A DNA stretch of 64,000 nt from Polynucleobacter sp. MWH-S4W17 (GCF_018687535.1 NZ_CP061295.1:1860001-1924000); one strand, 5' to 3'. Counted from the first letter of the stretch, positions 9,898 through 19,494 are shown. Notes: generated by a model from the letters alone, not told the origin. Made by a program: numbers and translations.

Positions 9898-10880
9898 CTC
9901 AGCCATTACTCCTAGAGGGAGTAACTGCTCAGCAGATTTTTGATGACAATGTTTCAGAATTAAAACTGTCTTGGATTGGCGGTCTTGAAGGTGCCGACCG
10001 CACCTTCCCGCCAGAAGCTGTAAAAATAGCTGCAGCCAGCTCCGACTTAGTAGGACACTTAAACCTTATTCACCCAAGTCGCATTCAAATCTTCGGCGAG
10101 CAAGAGGTTGAATATCACGCTGCTCTGGAGCCAAAACAAAGGCAAGAGCAAATTGCCAGCTTAATCTCCAAGATGCCTCCTTGTGTCATTGTGGCCGATG
10201 GTAAGAGTGCGGATCCAGACTTACAACTATTCTGCCAGCGCTCCTCAACACCACTATTCACCACTGCTATTTCTGCTGCGGAAGTGATTGATCATTTGCG
10301 CATTTATTTAACTAAAATTGGAGCGCCTCAGATCACCATGCATGGTGTCTTCATGGACATTCTGGGCTTGGGTGTACTCCTTACTGGCGAATCCGGCCTA
10401 GGTAAAAGTGAATTAGGCCTCGAACTCATTTCTCGTGGGCATGGATTGGTAGCCGATGATGCGGTTGACTTTGCTCGACTTGGACCAGATTACATTGAGG
10501 GTCGCTGCCCTGTCATCTTGCGTAACTTGCTTGAGGTACGCGGATTGGGATTACTCGATATTCGGACAATCTTTGGTGAAACCGCAGTACGTCGTAAATT
10601 AAAACTACGCCTCATTGTTCAGCTCGTTCGCAGAAATGATGGCGAATTTGAACGTCTACCCCTTGAGGCCCAGCATATCGATGTTCTAGGAGTGCCAATT
10701 CGCACCGTCAAGATTCAGGTGGCTGCAGGTCGCAACTTAGCCGTACTTGTTGAAGCTGCTGTACGCAATACCATTTTGCAATTGCGCGGTATCGATACCT
10801 TAAAAGAATTTATCGAGCGTCAGCGCATTCAGATGAATGCTGAGTCAGAATCCTCAAAGTCCCAAGGACGCCTACTCTAA
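9894..10880 (+). CDS. hprK: HPr kinase/phosphorylase (HprK)
   Basis: HprK phosphorylates and dephosphorylates HPr at Ser46. I start it at the ATG at 9894 that overlaps the ptsN stop (ATGA), giving 328 residues; an in-frame start at 9861 lies inside ptsN and is unnecessary. The P-loop GESGLGKS is at ~165-172 and is followed by the HprK signature around [10 protein letters not shown]-terminal capping region and the [17 protein letters not shown] segment are intact. The HPr encoded at 43.0-43.3 kb has a matching Ser46, so the substrate is present. Confidence 0.97.
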   Translation: MTQPLLLEGVTAQQIFDDNVSELKLSWIGGLEGADRTFPPEAVKIAAASSDLVGHLNLIHPSRIQIFGEQEVEYHAALEPKQRQEQIASLISKMPPCVIVADGKSADPDLQLFCQRSSTPLFTTAISAAEVIDHLRIYLTKIGAPQITMHGVFMDILGLGVLLTGESGLGKSELGLELISRGHGLVADDAVDFARLGPDYIEGRCPVILRNLLEVRGLGLLDIRTIFGETAVRRKLKLRLIVQLVRRNDGEFERLPLEAQHIDVLGVPIRTVKIQVAAGRNLAVLVEAAVRNTILQLRGIDTLKEFIERQRIQMNAESESSKSQGRLL

Positions 10881-10883
10881 GCC

Positions 10884-11774
10884 ATGCAAATCAATCTGAT
10901 TACCGGAATCTCAGGCTCAGGTAAATCAGTAGCCCTGAGGGCTTTTGAAGACGCAGGCTATGACTGCGTTGACAATCTTCCTGTCTCGCTTCTAGAAAAC
11001 CTCATCTCCACTCTTGAAAAAGAAAAGTGCGAGCAAGTTGCGGTCGCCATAGATGCTCGTCGCGGACAATCTATTGCAAACTTGCCGTCCATTCTCGAGA
11101 ACCTACGTAAAAATCATCAGGTCAGAGTGGTATTTCTAAATGCCGATACCAATACTTTGGTGCAACGCTTCTCGGAAACCCGTCGTCGCCATCCCTTATC
11201 TACTAATGGCAAACAATCTCAATCGGCAACCCTGATTGAGGCAATTGATAAAGAGCGTAATTTGCTGGAGCCCTTACGTGCCCAGGCGCACAGCATCGAT
11301 ACCAGCAACCTACCTGCTCATGCACTGCGTTCCTGGATTCAAGATCTTCTCAAAGACAAACCGGTAGGTCTCACAGTAGTTTTTGAATCATTTGGTTTTA
11401 AAAAGGGTGTGCCCAGCGAAGCGGACTTAGTTTTTGATGTGCGCTGTCTACCAAATCCTCACTATGACAAAGTACTGAGGCCCCTTACTGGCAACGACAA
11501 GCCCGTGCAAGAATTTCTGGAAAAAATTCCAGAGGTGATGAGCATGGAATCTGACATCACCCAATTCATTAACAAGTGGTTGCCCCATTACATTGCTGAT
11601 GGTCGCAGTTATTTAACGGTTGCTATTGGTTGTACTGGCGGCCAACATCGCTCTGTCTATCTCGTAGGCCGCCTGAGCGAACACTTCCGCGCCCAAAAGG
11701 ACCTCATGGACTTGCAGCTTAATTTTTTAGATCGTCACCGCGAACTAGATTCAATCCCTGCAGCAAAAGCTTAA
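10884..11774 (+). CDS. rapZ: RNase adapter protein / nucleotide-binding RapZ (YvcJ family)
   Basis: A 296-residue P-loop protein. In E. coli RapZ binds glucosamine-6-phosphate and guides RNase E to GlmZ; whether that role exists here is unknown. Walker A is GISGSGKS at ~8-15, and the conserved C-terminal GCTGGQHRSVYL lies at ~254-265. It starts 3 bp after hprK. Its last 56 bp overlap the 3' end of mutY on the other strand, so both C-termini are encoded by the same DNA. Confidence 0.95.
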   Translation: MQINLITGISGSGKSVALRAFEDAGYDCVDNLPVSLLENLISTLEKEKCEQVAVAIDARRGQSIANLPSILENLRKNHQVRVVFLNADTNTLVQRFSETRRRHPLSTNGKQSQSATLIEAIDKERNLLEPLRAQAHSIDTSNLPAHALRSWIQDLLKDKPVGLTVVFESFGFKKGVPSEADLVFDVRCLPNPHYDKVLRPLTGNDKPVQEFLEKIPEVMSMESDITQFINKWLPHYIADGRSYLTVAIGCTGGQHRSVYLVGRLSEHFRAQKDLMDLQLNFLDRHRELDSIPAAKA

Positions 11775-12864
11775 TCGGCTGCGGCAGGCCATGGCGTCCT
11801 AGCTGAGCCAAGGGCACCCACTTCAGATCTGGATTTAAAAAGACTAACTCTTTTGGAGCACTTACTTGCCATATCTGCATCCACAATCGTCTGTGCGTAA
11901 AGACATGCTTAATTTCTTCGGCTCGCTTTAATGATTTAAAAGCTTTTGTAAGTGCTGCTAATTTTTCTTCGGGCAATGTAGCTGCAAATAATTCCTGCGG
12001 GCTTATTTCAATAACTTTTTCACGAGCTATCCTAGGGGTCCACGGCCCTTCAGGCAAAGACCACAGACCACCCCAAATGGCTTTACTTGGGCGCTTTTGC
12101 AAGAGGATGGAATTACCCGAACGCATCAACAACATATTGCAATCAAATTCTGGAGATTTCGTCTTCTTGGTTTTTTGTGGAAGCAAAAGGACCTGATTGC
12201 TTAAATTAGCTTGGCAGTCTTTTGTGAATGGGCATTTTTTTTCAGACCCTAAGCATACTGGTTTGCGTGACATACACCAAGTAGCGCCAAAGTCCATCAG
12301 CGCCTGGGTATAGACTGGCATATCTGTAGGCTTAGTTGGTAGTAAATCAATTGCTAAATCCCATAGTCGATCATTGATTTTCTTATCCTGCATCGCACCT
12401 TCAATCGCAAATAAACGCGCCAGAATGCGCTTCACATTCGCATCCAAAATAGGTGCTCGTTCATGAAAAGCAAATGCAGCGATTGCGCCAGCTGTAGATC
12501 GCCCAATGCCTTTTAATTGCTCAAGCAAAATGGGGTCACTTGGAAACTGGCCGCCGAACTCTGTCATGACTTGCTTTGCGCAAGCGTGTAGATTTCTAGC
12601 GCGCGAGTAATAACCTAATCCCGCCCACTCAGCCAATACTTCATCGATATCAGCGCAAGCTAATTTTTTAACTGTAGGAAAGCGCTCCATAAAACGTGGG
12701 TAGCGCTCAAGGACAGTAGCCACTTGAGTTTGTTGCAACATGATTTCTGAGACCCACACCGCATAAGGGTCTCGATTACCTTGCCAAGGCAAGCCTGAGC
12801 GCCCACTGATCGCATGCCAAGCAACTAGCTTTGATGCAAATGTGTTGATCAGCGTTTTTGACAT
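11719..12864 (-). CDS. mutY: Adenine DNA glycosylase MutY
   Basis: MutY removes adenine mispaired with 8-oxoguanine. I start it at the ATG at 12864, inside the end of mutM (16-bp overlap), giving 381 residues; a TTG 9 bp further upstream is less likely. The HhH-GPD domain contains the catalytic Glu (VSEIMLQQTQ, E40) and Asp (ILDANV, D141). The C-terminal half (~230-381) is the NUDIX-like 8-oxoG recognition domain. The iron-sulfur cysteines are at 197, 204, 211 and 217, a C-x6-C-x6-C-x5-C spacing. The usual spacing is C-x6-C-x2-C-x5-C, so the loop carries four extra residues. Confidence 0.96.
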   Translation of the reverse strand: MSKTLINTFASKLVAWHAISGRSGLPWQGNRDPYAVWVSEIMLQQTQVATVLERYPRFMERFPTVKKLACADIDEVLAEWAGLGYYSRARNLHACAKQVMTEFGGQFPSDPILLEQLKGIGRSTAGAIAAFAFHERAPILDANVKRILARLFAIEGAMQDKKINDRLWDLAIDLLPTKPTDMPVYTQALMDFGATWCMSRKPVCLGSEKKCPFTKDCQANLSNQVLLLPQKTKKTKSPEFDCNMLLMRSGNSILLQKRPSKAIWGGLWSLPEGPWTPRIAREKVIEISPQELFAATLPEEKLAALTKAFKSLKRAEEIKHVFTHRRLWMQIWQVSAPKELVFLNPDLKWVPLAQLGRHGLPQPIKLLLQGLNLVRGDDLKN

Positions 12865-13685
12865 TGAGTACAAAAATAAGTGGAACGTTGGCCCTGCACT
12901 ATTTGACTAATAGGCGTCCCACATACCTTACACGGAAGTCCTTTGCGGTCATAGGCCTTGGTTTGGACCATAAAGTGTCCAGGATCACCATCGCTATTTA
13001 CAAAATCTTTCAAACTACTGCCGCCAGCTGCAATCGCTTTTTTCAAAATCAATCTCACCGCTTCAGCCAAACGAGAACATTGCGGACGTGTGAGCTTTCC
13101 TGCAGCTTTAGCTGGATGAATACCCGCCTCAAATAAACTTTCAGAACAATAAATATTGCCGACCCCGACAACCGCTTGCCCCGCCAAAAGAAACTGCTTC
13201 ACAGCAACACTACGTTTGCGGGATTTTTGATACAAAATATCTGCGCCCAGCTCACCCGCAAACTCTGGAGAAAACGGCTCCACTCCTAGCTTTTGCAAAA
13301 GCGCAAATGTTTCAATGGGACCTTTTGATTTAGGATGCCATAAGACGGCGCCGAATTTTCGTGGATCATGTAAACGCAAACTGAACTTACCGAACTCTAG
13401 CGTCACGCGATCATGAATCTTAAGGGGGTCCGAGCTTGGGAGTACACGCAAAGTTCCCGTCATCCCCAAATGAATCAGTAAGTAGCCCGTATCCATTTCT
13501 AATAAAAGATACTTCCCACGCCTTTCAATAGCATGCACTTTTTGCCCAGGCAAGCTTTTAGAGAGGTTGGCGGGCACTGGCCAACGCAAGCGTCCATCAA
13601 TAATATTGACGGCGCTGACCTTGCGCCCCTCAAGATGGGGGGCGATTCCTAATCGGGTGACTTCTACTTCTGGAAGTTCTGGCAT
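12849..13685 (-). CDS. mutM: Formamidopyrimidine-DNA glycosylase MutM (Fpg)
   Basis: Fpg excises 8-oxoguanine and formamidopyrimidines and nicks the abasic site. The mature N-terminus PELPEVE, with catalytic Pro2 and Glu3, is intact. The helix-two-turn-helix region (~120-215) is present, and the C-terminal zinc finger has CKVC and CTQC pairs at ~251-275. The 278-residue length is normal. It overlaps mutY, so the two GO-system glycosylases are translationally linked. It is divergent from the TPR-LolB gene with 35 bp between starts. Confidence 0.98.
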   Translation of the reverse strand: MPELPEVEVTRLGIAPHLEGRKVSAVNIIDGRLRWPVPANLSKSLPGQKVHAIERRGKYLLLEMDTGYLLIHLGMTGTLRVLPSSDPLKIHDRVTLEFGKFSLRLHDPRKFGAVLWHPKSKGPIETFALLQKLGVEPFSPEFAGELGADILYQKSRKRSVAVKQFLLAGQAVVGVGNIYCSESLFEAGIHPAKAAGKLTRPQCSRLAEAVRLILKKAIAAGGSSLKDFVNSDGDPGHFMVQTKAYDRKGLPCKVCGTPISQIVQGQRSTYFCTQCQKR

Positions 13686-13720
13686 AAATGGATTGTAGAT
13701 TCGCGGATTAGAATGTGCTT

Positions 13721-15208
13721 ATGAGTAAATTCACACTGAAACCTCTTTTAAAGGGTTTATTCCTGGCAGCCCTCACTGGTGGAGTCATTTCATCAGCTCA
13801 TGCCCAAACCCAGGCAAATGGATTACAAACTGGCGAAGCGGTCTTTGAGGTGCTCGCCTCTGAAATCGCCCTTCAGCGGGGTGAGGCTGGCTTGGCTTAC
13901 AACACCTACCTGGAGATGGCGCGTCAATACCAGGACCCCAGGCTTGCTCAAAGAGCTATGGAAATTGCGATTGCTGGAGGTTCCCCAGATTTAGCCATGC
14001 AAGCAGCGAAAGCTTGGGATGAACTCTCTCCAGCTTCGGATACCAAACCTAAAGAAGTCCTGGTAACGCTATTGATCTTAAGTAATCGCTGGTCTGATGC
14101 TGTCAAGCCAGCAATTACTCTATTGCGCCAACAAACTCCCGCCGAACAGGAGAATACTCTTTTGCAATTACAAGTATTGCTTGCTAAAGCGAAAGATGAG
14201 TCGGATGCTTTACGCGCTTTTTATGAAATCGCATCTACTGTCAAGATTCCACCCAAAGATCCGGGCCTGCTTTATACCTATGCCATGTCTGCTGAAAAAG
14301 TAGGTCACATGGATGTAATGGAAAAAACACTGCGTGACATTTTGCGCAAGTACCCAAACGATGTAAATTCTCTTAATGCCCTTGGCTATTCTCTAGCTGA
14401 CCGTAATTTGAAGTTACCTGAGGCATATGCGCTCATTAGTAAAGCACATCAACTGTCTCCAAAAGATAGTTTTATTTTGGACAGCTTGGGTTGGGTCAAT
14501 TTTCGTCTAGGTAAAAATACCCTCGCATTAGAACAATTACAACAAGCATTTGCTATGAAACCAGAAGCTGATATTGCGGCTCATACTGGTGAAGTGTTGT
14601 GGGCCATGAATCGCCGTGCGGAAGCTGAAGAGATGTGGCGCCAGGGACAAAAAATAGACGCCAATAATCCAACCCTGAAAGAAACCTTACAACGTCTAAA
14701 GCCAGACTGGGAAAGGGGTGACCAAGCATCTAAGGGCTCATGGGATGGGCGCTTTGCCGTCAAAGTCATTGGCTTAACTGAGTCACAAAACCAAGGTGGC
14801 TCTGGTGGCTTTACCTTGACCCAAGAAGCATTAAAGGATGTTTTAGAAATACGCAATCCCATGGGTGGCTCGATTGCAAAAATTACTATTACGCCAGGTG
14901 AAGCCACACTCGAAAGTGATGGCAAAGTAGTTACTGCAGTTGATGCAGATACCTTATTGCAAAACACATTAGGCCTACCACTACCAGCTCGCGGATTATC
15001 AAACTGGTTAAGAGGCGAAGTGCGTCCTGGAAGCGAGGCAAGTGTTGATAGAAATGCAAATGGTCAAGTAAGTAAAATTAGTCAGGATGGCTGGGACTTG
15101 GTATACACCTGGAGCAATACCAATCGCCTCGAAAAACTCACCATGACGCGTAGCTCGAATATCGGATCGATTGATATACGCCTCGTGTTTGACCGCCCGA
15201 ATGACTAA
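13721..15208 (+). CDS. TPR protein fused to a LolB-like domain
   Basis: This 495-residue exported protein starts at the ATG at 13721; a GTG 6 bp upstream is also in frame. A type I signal peptide is visible, with predicted cleavage after SSAHA. Residues ~35-325 are helical TPR repeats. Residues ~341-495 resemble LolB, the outer-membrane acceptor of lipoproteins from LolA. The matching features are the WDGRFAVK strand, the GGFTL segment, NPMGGSIAKI, and GLPLPARGLSNWLRGE. LolB is normally a separate lipoprotein encoded between the TPR gene and ispE. Here the two are one frame, there is no lipobox, and I see no cysteine anywhere in the protein. The LolB call is by pattern and position, not by alignment. 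Confidence 0.8.
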   Translation: MSKFTLKPLLKGLFLAALTGGVISSAHAQTQANGLQTGEAVFEVLASEIALQRGEAGLAYNTYLEMARQYQDPRLAQRAMEIAIAGGSPDLAMQAAKAWDELSPASDTKPKEVLVTLLILSNRWSDAVKPAITLLRQQTPAEQENTLLQLQVLLAKAKDESDALRAFYEIASTVKIPPKDPGLLYTYAMSAEKVGHMDVMEKTLRDILRKYPNDVNSLNALGYSLADRNLKLPEAYALISKAHQLSPKDSFILDSLGWVNFRLGKNTLALEQLQQAFAMKPEADIAAHTGEVLWAMNRRAEAEEMWRQGQKIDANNPTLKETLQRLKPDWERGDQASKGSWDGRFAVKVIGLTESQNQGGSGGFTLTQEALKDVLEIRNPMGGSIAKITITPGEATLESDGKVVTAVDADTLLQNTLGLPLPARGLSNWLRGEVRPGSEASVDRNANGQVSKISQDGWDLVYTWSNTNRLEKLTMTRSSNIGSIDIRLVFDRPND

Positions 15209-15219
15209 GCAAAAGAACA

Positions 15220-16098
15220 ATGGCGAAACCCGATTCTTTATCTCTTCGTTCGCCGGCTAAGCTCAATCTTTTTTTACACATCGTCGGACGTAGAGCAGAT
15301 GGTTATCACCTACTTCAGTCTGTTTTTCAACTAATTGACTGGTGTGACACCATCCACCTAAAAAGCATTTCTGAAAATGAAGTGCGCCGCATCAATCCCA
15401 TTCCCGGAGTTCCGCCAGAACAAGATTTGGTGGTTCGCGCAGCTAAGCTACTAAAAGATTTTTGCAAGATTGAGGCTGGCGTTGAAATCCATCTTCATAA
15501 AGAAATTCCGATGGGGGCGGGTATGGGGGGCGGGTCCTCTGACGCAGCAACTACATTGATTGGTCTTAACGCCCTTTGGAATCTCAATCTCTCTAAAGAA
15601 ATGCTTTGCACCCTTGGGCTTAAGCTCGGTGCCGATGTCCCCTTCTTCATTTTTGGTCAAAATGCCCTTGTTGAAGGCATTGGGGAGAAAATTCAAGAAA
15701 TTTCCCTCCAAACCCCTGATTTTTTGGTGATATTTCCCAATCAAGGCATCTCAACAGCAAGCATTTTTCTAGACCCGGAATTGACCCGAGATCACGCTCA
15801 GATTACAATTGATGGCTTTCTTGCATCGCCATTGTCATATCAATCGAATGATTGTCAGGCTGTAGCGATGCGGATTTGCCCAGAAGTGAAGCAAGCTTTG
15901 GATTGGATTACCCAGGCAGTACCGGGCTCACAGCCCCGAATGTCTGGTTCTGGTAGTAGCGTTTTCGCAGTCTTAGACCCTAAGACCGACACCGCAAAAC
16001 TAGAAAATCTTCTGCAAAATCTTCCTGAAGGGTGGGTAGGTCGGGTTGTTCGGGGGCTAAATAAAAATCCCGCTTACAATTTGATTTCTTCAGATTGA
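15220..16098 (+). CDS. ispE: 4-diphosphocytidyl-2-C-methyl-D-erythritol kinase (IspE)
   Basis: A GHMP kinase that phosphorylates CDP-ME in the non-mevalonate isoprenoid pathway. The substrate motif SPAKLNLFLHI is at ~10-20 and the ATP-binding motif PMGAGMGGGSSDA at ~97-109. The 292-residue length is normal. It starts 11 bp after the TPR-LolB gene, the place ispE holds after lolB elsewhere. Its stop lies 5 bp before tRNA-Gln, so the tRNA is probably cut from the same transcript. Confidence 0.97.
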   Translation: MAKPDSLSLRSPAKLNLFLHIVGRRADGYHLLQSVFQLIDWCDTIHLKSISENEVRRINPIPGVPPEQDLVVRAAKLLKDFCKIEAGVEIHLHKEIPMGAGMGGGSSDAATTLIGLNALWNLNLSKEMLCTLGLKLGADVPFFIFGQNALVEGIGEKIQEISLQTPDFLVIFPNQGISTASIFLDPELTRDHAQITIDGFLASPLSYQSNDCQAVAMRICPEVKQALDWITQAVPGSQPRMSGSGSSVFAVLDPKTDTAKLENLLQNLPEGWVGRVVRGLNKNPAYNLISSD

Positions 16099-16103
16099 CC
16101 TGT

Positions 16104-16180
16104 AGGGGAATCGCCAAGCTGGTTAAGGCACTGGATTTTGATTCCAGCATGCGAAGGTTCGAATCCTTCTTCCCCTGCCA
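16104..16180 (+). tRNA. tRNA-Gln (anticodon TTG)
   Basis: A 77-base cloverleaf folds by eye. The acceptor stem pairs AGGGGAA with TTCCCCT, the D stem GCC with GGC, the anticodon stem CTGGA with TCCAG, and the T stem GAAGG with CCTTC around TTCGAAT. The anticodon TTG is at 16138-16140, and the terminal CCA is encoded. It sits between ispE (5 bp) and prs (54 bp). Confidence 0.97.
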
Positions 16181-16234
16181 AGTACTGTAGAAACGATAAA
16201 GATAACCTTTTGACCCCACAAAACCCATAAGACT

Positions 16235-17200
16235 ATGTCCTCCACAAACGCAGATTTATTGACTCTTTTCACAGGCAACGCAAATCCCGTTTTGGCTGAG
16301 GCTGTAGCCAAAGAACTCAAACTCCCAATGGGAAAAGCCTTTGTTGGCCGATTCTCTGATGGCGAGATTCAAGTAGAAATTCAAGAGAACGTCCGCGGCA
16401 AGAATGTCGTGGTGATCCAATCAACCTGCGCACCTACAAATGACAGCTTAATGGAGCTCATGATCATGATTGATGCTCTGAAACGAGCATCTGCAAGTCG
16501 CATAACCGCAGTGATTCCTTACTTCGGTTATGCCCGTCAAGACCGCCGCCCTCGTTCTGCCCGCGTAGCTATTTCCGCTCGGATTGTGGCTAACATGCTT
16601 CAGTCAGTAGCTGGCATTGAGCGTGTTTTGACTATGGATCTGCATGCTGACCAAATTCAGGGCTTCTTTGATATTCCGGTAGACAACATCTATGCTTCCC
16701 CAGTCCTTTTGGCTGACTTGGAGGCACAGAAAACTAAAAAAGACTTGATCATTGTGTCTCCAGACATTGGCGGCGTGGTTCGAGCCCGTGCAATGGCTAA
16801 GCAATTAGGCACTGATTTGGCGATTATTGATAAACGCCGTCCTAAAGCAAACGTATCCGAAGTGATGCACCTCATTGGCGAAGTAGAAGGCCGCCATTGC
16901 GTCATCATGGATGACATCATCGATACCGGTGGAACCCTCTGTAAAGCCGCTGAAGCGCTTAAAGAGCGCGGTGCTAAGGGCGTTACCGCCTACTGTACTC
17001 ACGCCGTGCTCTCAGGCGGTGCTGTAGCCCGTATTGCAGCCTCTGAATTGGATGAGTTGGTTGTTACCGACACCATTCCCCTGACTGCAGAGGCCATGAA
17101 AGTATCCAAAATTCGCCAATTGAGCGTTGCTCCGATCCTCGCTGAAACCCTTTCCCGCATCAGCAAAGGTGATTCAGTGATGTCGATGTTTGCTGAATAA
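16235..17200 (+). CDS. prs: Ribose-phosphate pyrophosphokinase (PRPP synthetase)
   Basis: Makes PRPP from ribose-5-phosphate and ATP for nucleotide, histidine and tryptophan synthesis. The 321-residue protein carries the [10 protein letters not shown] segment, the flexible-loop region [11 protein letters not shown], the [14 protein letters not shown] signature (~134-147) and the PRPP loop [10 protein letters not shown] (~225-234). The class I (phosphate-activated, hexameric) type is inferred from overall similarity. The order ispE-tRNA-prs-rplY-pth is conserved in related bacteria. Confidence 0.98.
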   Translation: MSSTNADLLTLFTGNANPVLAEAVAKELKLPMGKAFVGRFSDGEIQVEIQENVRGKNVVVIQSTCAPTNDSLMELMIMIDALKRASASRITAVIPYFGYARQDRRPRSARVAISARIVANMLQSVAGIERVLTMDLHADQIQGFFDIPVDNIYASPVLLADLEAQKTKKDLIIVSPDIGGVVRARAMAKQLGTDLAIIDKRRPKANVSEVMHLIGEVEGRHCVIMDDIIDTGGTLCKAAEALKERGAKGVTAYCTHAVLSGGAVARIAASELDELVVTDTIPLTAEAMKVSKIRQLSVAPILAETLSRISKGDSVMSMFAE

Positions 17201-17274
17201 GTCAAAAATCACCGTTTTACCCCGGTTTTTGGCAGTTTTAAGCCTTTTGTAGGCAAAAACACTCTTTCCCACGA

Positions 17275-17280
17275 TATAAT
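17275..17280 (+). promoter_or_regulatory. Candidate -10 element for rplY
   Basis: A perfect TATAAT lies 56 bp before the rplY ATG, in the 136-bp gap after prs. No good -35 box is found 16-18 bp upstream, so this is a candidate based on the -10 alone. It would give rplY its own transcript in addition to any read-through from prs. Confidence 0.4.
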
Positions 17281-17336
17281 TGAAGGCTTTTCTGTTTGGT
17301 CGCGAACGGAAATTAACCTTAATTAGGAAAATCATC

Positions 17337-17981
17337 ATGAAAGTAGTTGCCTTTGAAAGAAGCGTACAGGGAACGGGTGCGAGCCGCCGTCTGCGCAATT
17401 CCGGAAAAACTCCGGGAATCGTTTACGGTAGTAAAGATCCAGCCTTGGTCATCGAGTTAGACCACAACGCGTTGTTCCATGCTCTCCGCAAGGAAGCATT
17501 CCACTCATCCATTTTGGATTTGGAAATTAGCGGTAAGACACAAAAAGTGTTGTTGCGCGATTACCAAATGCATCCATTCAAGCCATTGGTATTGCATATT
17601 GACTTCCAGCGCGTATCTGCGACTGAGAAAGTTCATATGCGCGTTCCATTGCACTTCGCTAATGCTGACACTTCAGCTGCTGTGAAATTGCAAGGCGCTG
17701 TTATTAGCCATATCCTCACTGAACTCGAAGTTTCTTGCTTACCAGCAGACTTGCCAGAGTTCATTGAAGTGGACTTGGCGAAGATTGAAGTTGGTCACGG
17801 TATTCACGCTAAAGACATCGCATTGCCAAAAGGCGTTACCTTGGTATTGCATGTTGAGCAAGAGAATCCAGTACTTGCTAACGCACGTATCCCAGCAGTT
17901 AAAGGTGCTGAGCCTACAGACGCGCCTGCTGCACCAGCAGCCGCAGCCTCTGCAGCTGAGGCGCCAAAAGATAAAGCTTAA
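17337..17981 (+). CDS. rplY: 50S ribosomal protein L25, long Ctc type
   Basis: Binds 5S rRNA in the large subunit. I start it at the ATG at 17337 (MKVVAFERS), preceded by AGGAAA; the frame stays open to 17280 but that part does not look like L25. The 214-residue protein has the L25 domain at ~1-90 and the C-terminal TL5/Ctc domain at ~95-185. It ends in an alanine/proline-rich tail. The two-domain form is typical of betaproteobacteria and differs from the short E. coli L25. Confidence 0.96.
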   Translation: MKVVAFERSVQGTGASRRLRNSGKTPGIVYGSKDPALVIELDHNALFHALRKEAFHSSILDLEISGKTQKVLLRDYQMHPFKPLVLHIDFQRVSATEKVHMRVPLHFANADTSAAVKLQGAVISHILTELEVSCLPADLPEFIEVDLAKIEVGHGIHAKDIALPKGVTLVLHVEQENPVLANARIPAVKGAEPTDAPAAPAAAASAAEAPKDKA

Positions 17982-18007
17982 TTATTTAGCTCAATCGCTT
18001 GTACAAG

Positions 18008-18033
18008 AAGGCCTGCGCAAGCGGGCCTTTTTT
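18008..18033 (+). terminator. Rho-independent terminator after rplY
   Basis: A 9-bp stem (AAGGCCTGC with GCGGGCCTT, one G-U pair) closes a GCAA tetraloop of the GNRA class and is followed at once by a run of T. It lies 26 bp after the rplY stop and separates it from pth. Confidence 0.85.
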
Positions 18034-18092
18034 ATTGCCCTAAGTTTTCACTCTTTTTTGGCGAAATACTTTTATATCTTTAAACTCTCAAC

Positions 18093-18683
18093 ATGACTAA
18101 ATTAATTGTTGGCCTAGGCAATCCTGGAGATGAGCATAAAGAAGATCGGCACAATGCTGGCTTCTGGTTTGTTGACGTCTTGGCAAAACAACTAAGCACT
18201 CGTTTTGAATCTGAAAAACGCTTTCATGGCAAAGTAGCTAAAGCTAAATGGGAAGGCGAAGATCTTTACTTACTCAAGCCAAGCACTTACATGAACCTGA
18301 GTGGGCAATCGGTTGGCGCGCTATGCCGCTTTCACAAAATCACTCCTGCGGATATTTTGATAGTCCAAGATGAACTGGATTTGAAGCCTGGTACTGCACG
18401 ACTGAAGTTAGGTGGCGGCACTGGCGGTCACAATGGCTTGAAAGATATCCAAGCGCATTTAAGTACCCCAGATTATTGGCGCTTACGCTTAGGCATTGGC
18501 CACCCCAGAGATTTAGCTGGTGATGGACGCCCGATGGATGTTGCAGATTATGTATTGCGTAGACCTCAATTGGACGAGCAAAAACTTATTGATATCAGCA
18601 TTGAAAATAGCCTGCAAATTTTGCCGCTCTTTTTAAAAGGCGATACTCAAAACGCTATGATGGAGTTGCACTCCAAGGGCTAA
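18093..18683 (+). CDS. pth: Peptidyl-tRNA hydrolase
   Basis: Recycles peptidyl-tRNA released from stalled ribosomes. The 196-residue protein begins with the family start VGLGNPG, with the catalytic His in RHNAGFW near residue 22. The conserved YMNLSG, DELDL and GGTGGHNGL segments follow. It is convergent with the ferredoxin gene, 21 bp away, with no clear terminator in between. Confidence 0.98.
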   Translation: MTKLIVGLGNPGDEHKEDRHNAGFWFVDVLAKQLSTRFESEKRFHGKVAKAKWEGEDLYLLKPSTYMNLSGQSVGALCRFHKITPADILIVQDELDLKPGTARLKLGGGTGGHNGLKDIQAHLSTPDYWRLRLGIGHPRDLAGDGRPMDVADYVLRRPQLDEQKLIDISIENSLQILPLFLKGDTQNAMMELHSKG

Positions 18684-18704
18684 TTACTGAACTAAGCTGC
18701 TCAG

Positions 18705-18974
<270 letters not shown>

Positions 18975-18996
18975 TTACTCGCCAAATTTCATTTGG

Positions 18997-19494
18997 TCAC
19001 TCTTTATTCTGAGTGCCTGAAGCAATTTTTCTGACGAGCCATTTTTCCACTGATGGAAAAACAAACTTACTCACATCACCACCCATTGAAGCTATCTCAC
19101 GCACGAAAGTGCCTGAGATAAATTGATACTGATCGGATGGGGTTAAGAATAAAGTTTCAACGTCAGGAAGCAGGTAACGATTCATGCCTGCCATTTGGAA
19201 CTCATACTCAAAATCAGATACAGCACGTAACCCCCGCACGATCACGCGCGCTTGATGCTCGCGTGCAAAATCTTTTAATAAGCCAGTAAAGCCAACGACT
19301 TTTACATTCGGATAGTGGCCAAGTACTTCCTTGGCGATAGCAATGCGCTCTTCTAAATTGAAGAATGGACGTTTGCTGCGACTGTCGGCAACACCCACAA
19401 TCAACTCCGTAAAAATGCTCGATGCGCGGCGGACCAAGTCCTCGTGACCACGAGTAAATGGATCAAATGTTCCAGGGTATACGGCAACTGTCAT
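18997..19494 (-). CDS. coaD: Phosphopantetheine adenylyltransferase (CoaD)
   Basis: Transfers AMP to 4'-phosphopantetheine, the penultimate step of coenzyme A synthesis. Its 165 residues begin with the nucleotidyltransferase motif [10 protein letters not shown] (T/HxGH type, His17). The family segment [19 protein letters not shown] and the C-terminal ISGTFVRE are present. It lies between rsmD and the ferredoxin gene, and rsmD-coaD-fdx is a common betaproteobacterial order. Confidence 0.98.
   Translation of the reverse strand: MTVAVYPGTFDPFTRGHEDLVRRASSIFTELIVGVADSRSKRPFFNLEERIAIAKEVLGHYPNVKVVGFTGLLKDFAREHQARVIVRGLRAVSDFEYEFQMAGMNRYLLPDVETLFLTPSDQYQFISGTFVREIASMGGDVSKFVFPSVEKWLVRKIASGTQNKE

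Noticed and set aside
14581..14967. 128-codon minus-strand frame inside the TPR-LolB gene
   Set aside because: Antisense to the LolB-like domain with no recognisable domain or ribosome binding site.
18684..18704. Inverted repeat between pth and the ferredoxin gene
   Set aside because: The stem is only about 5 bp with a long loop and no T-run; not a credible terminator.
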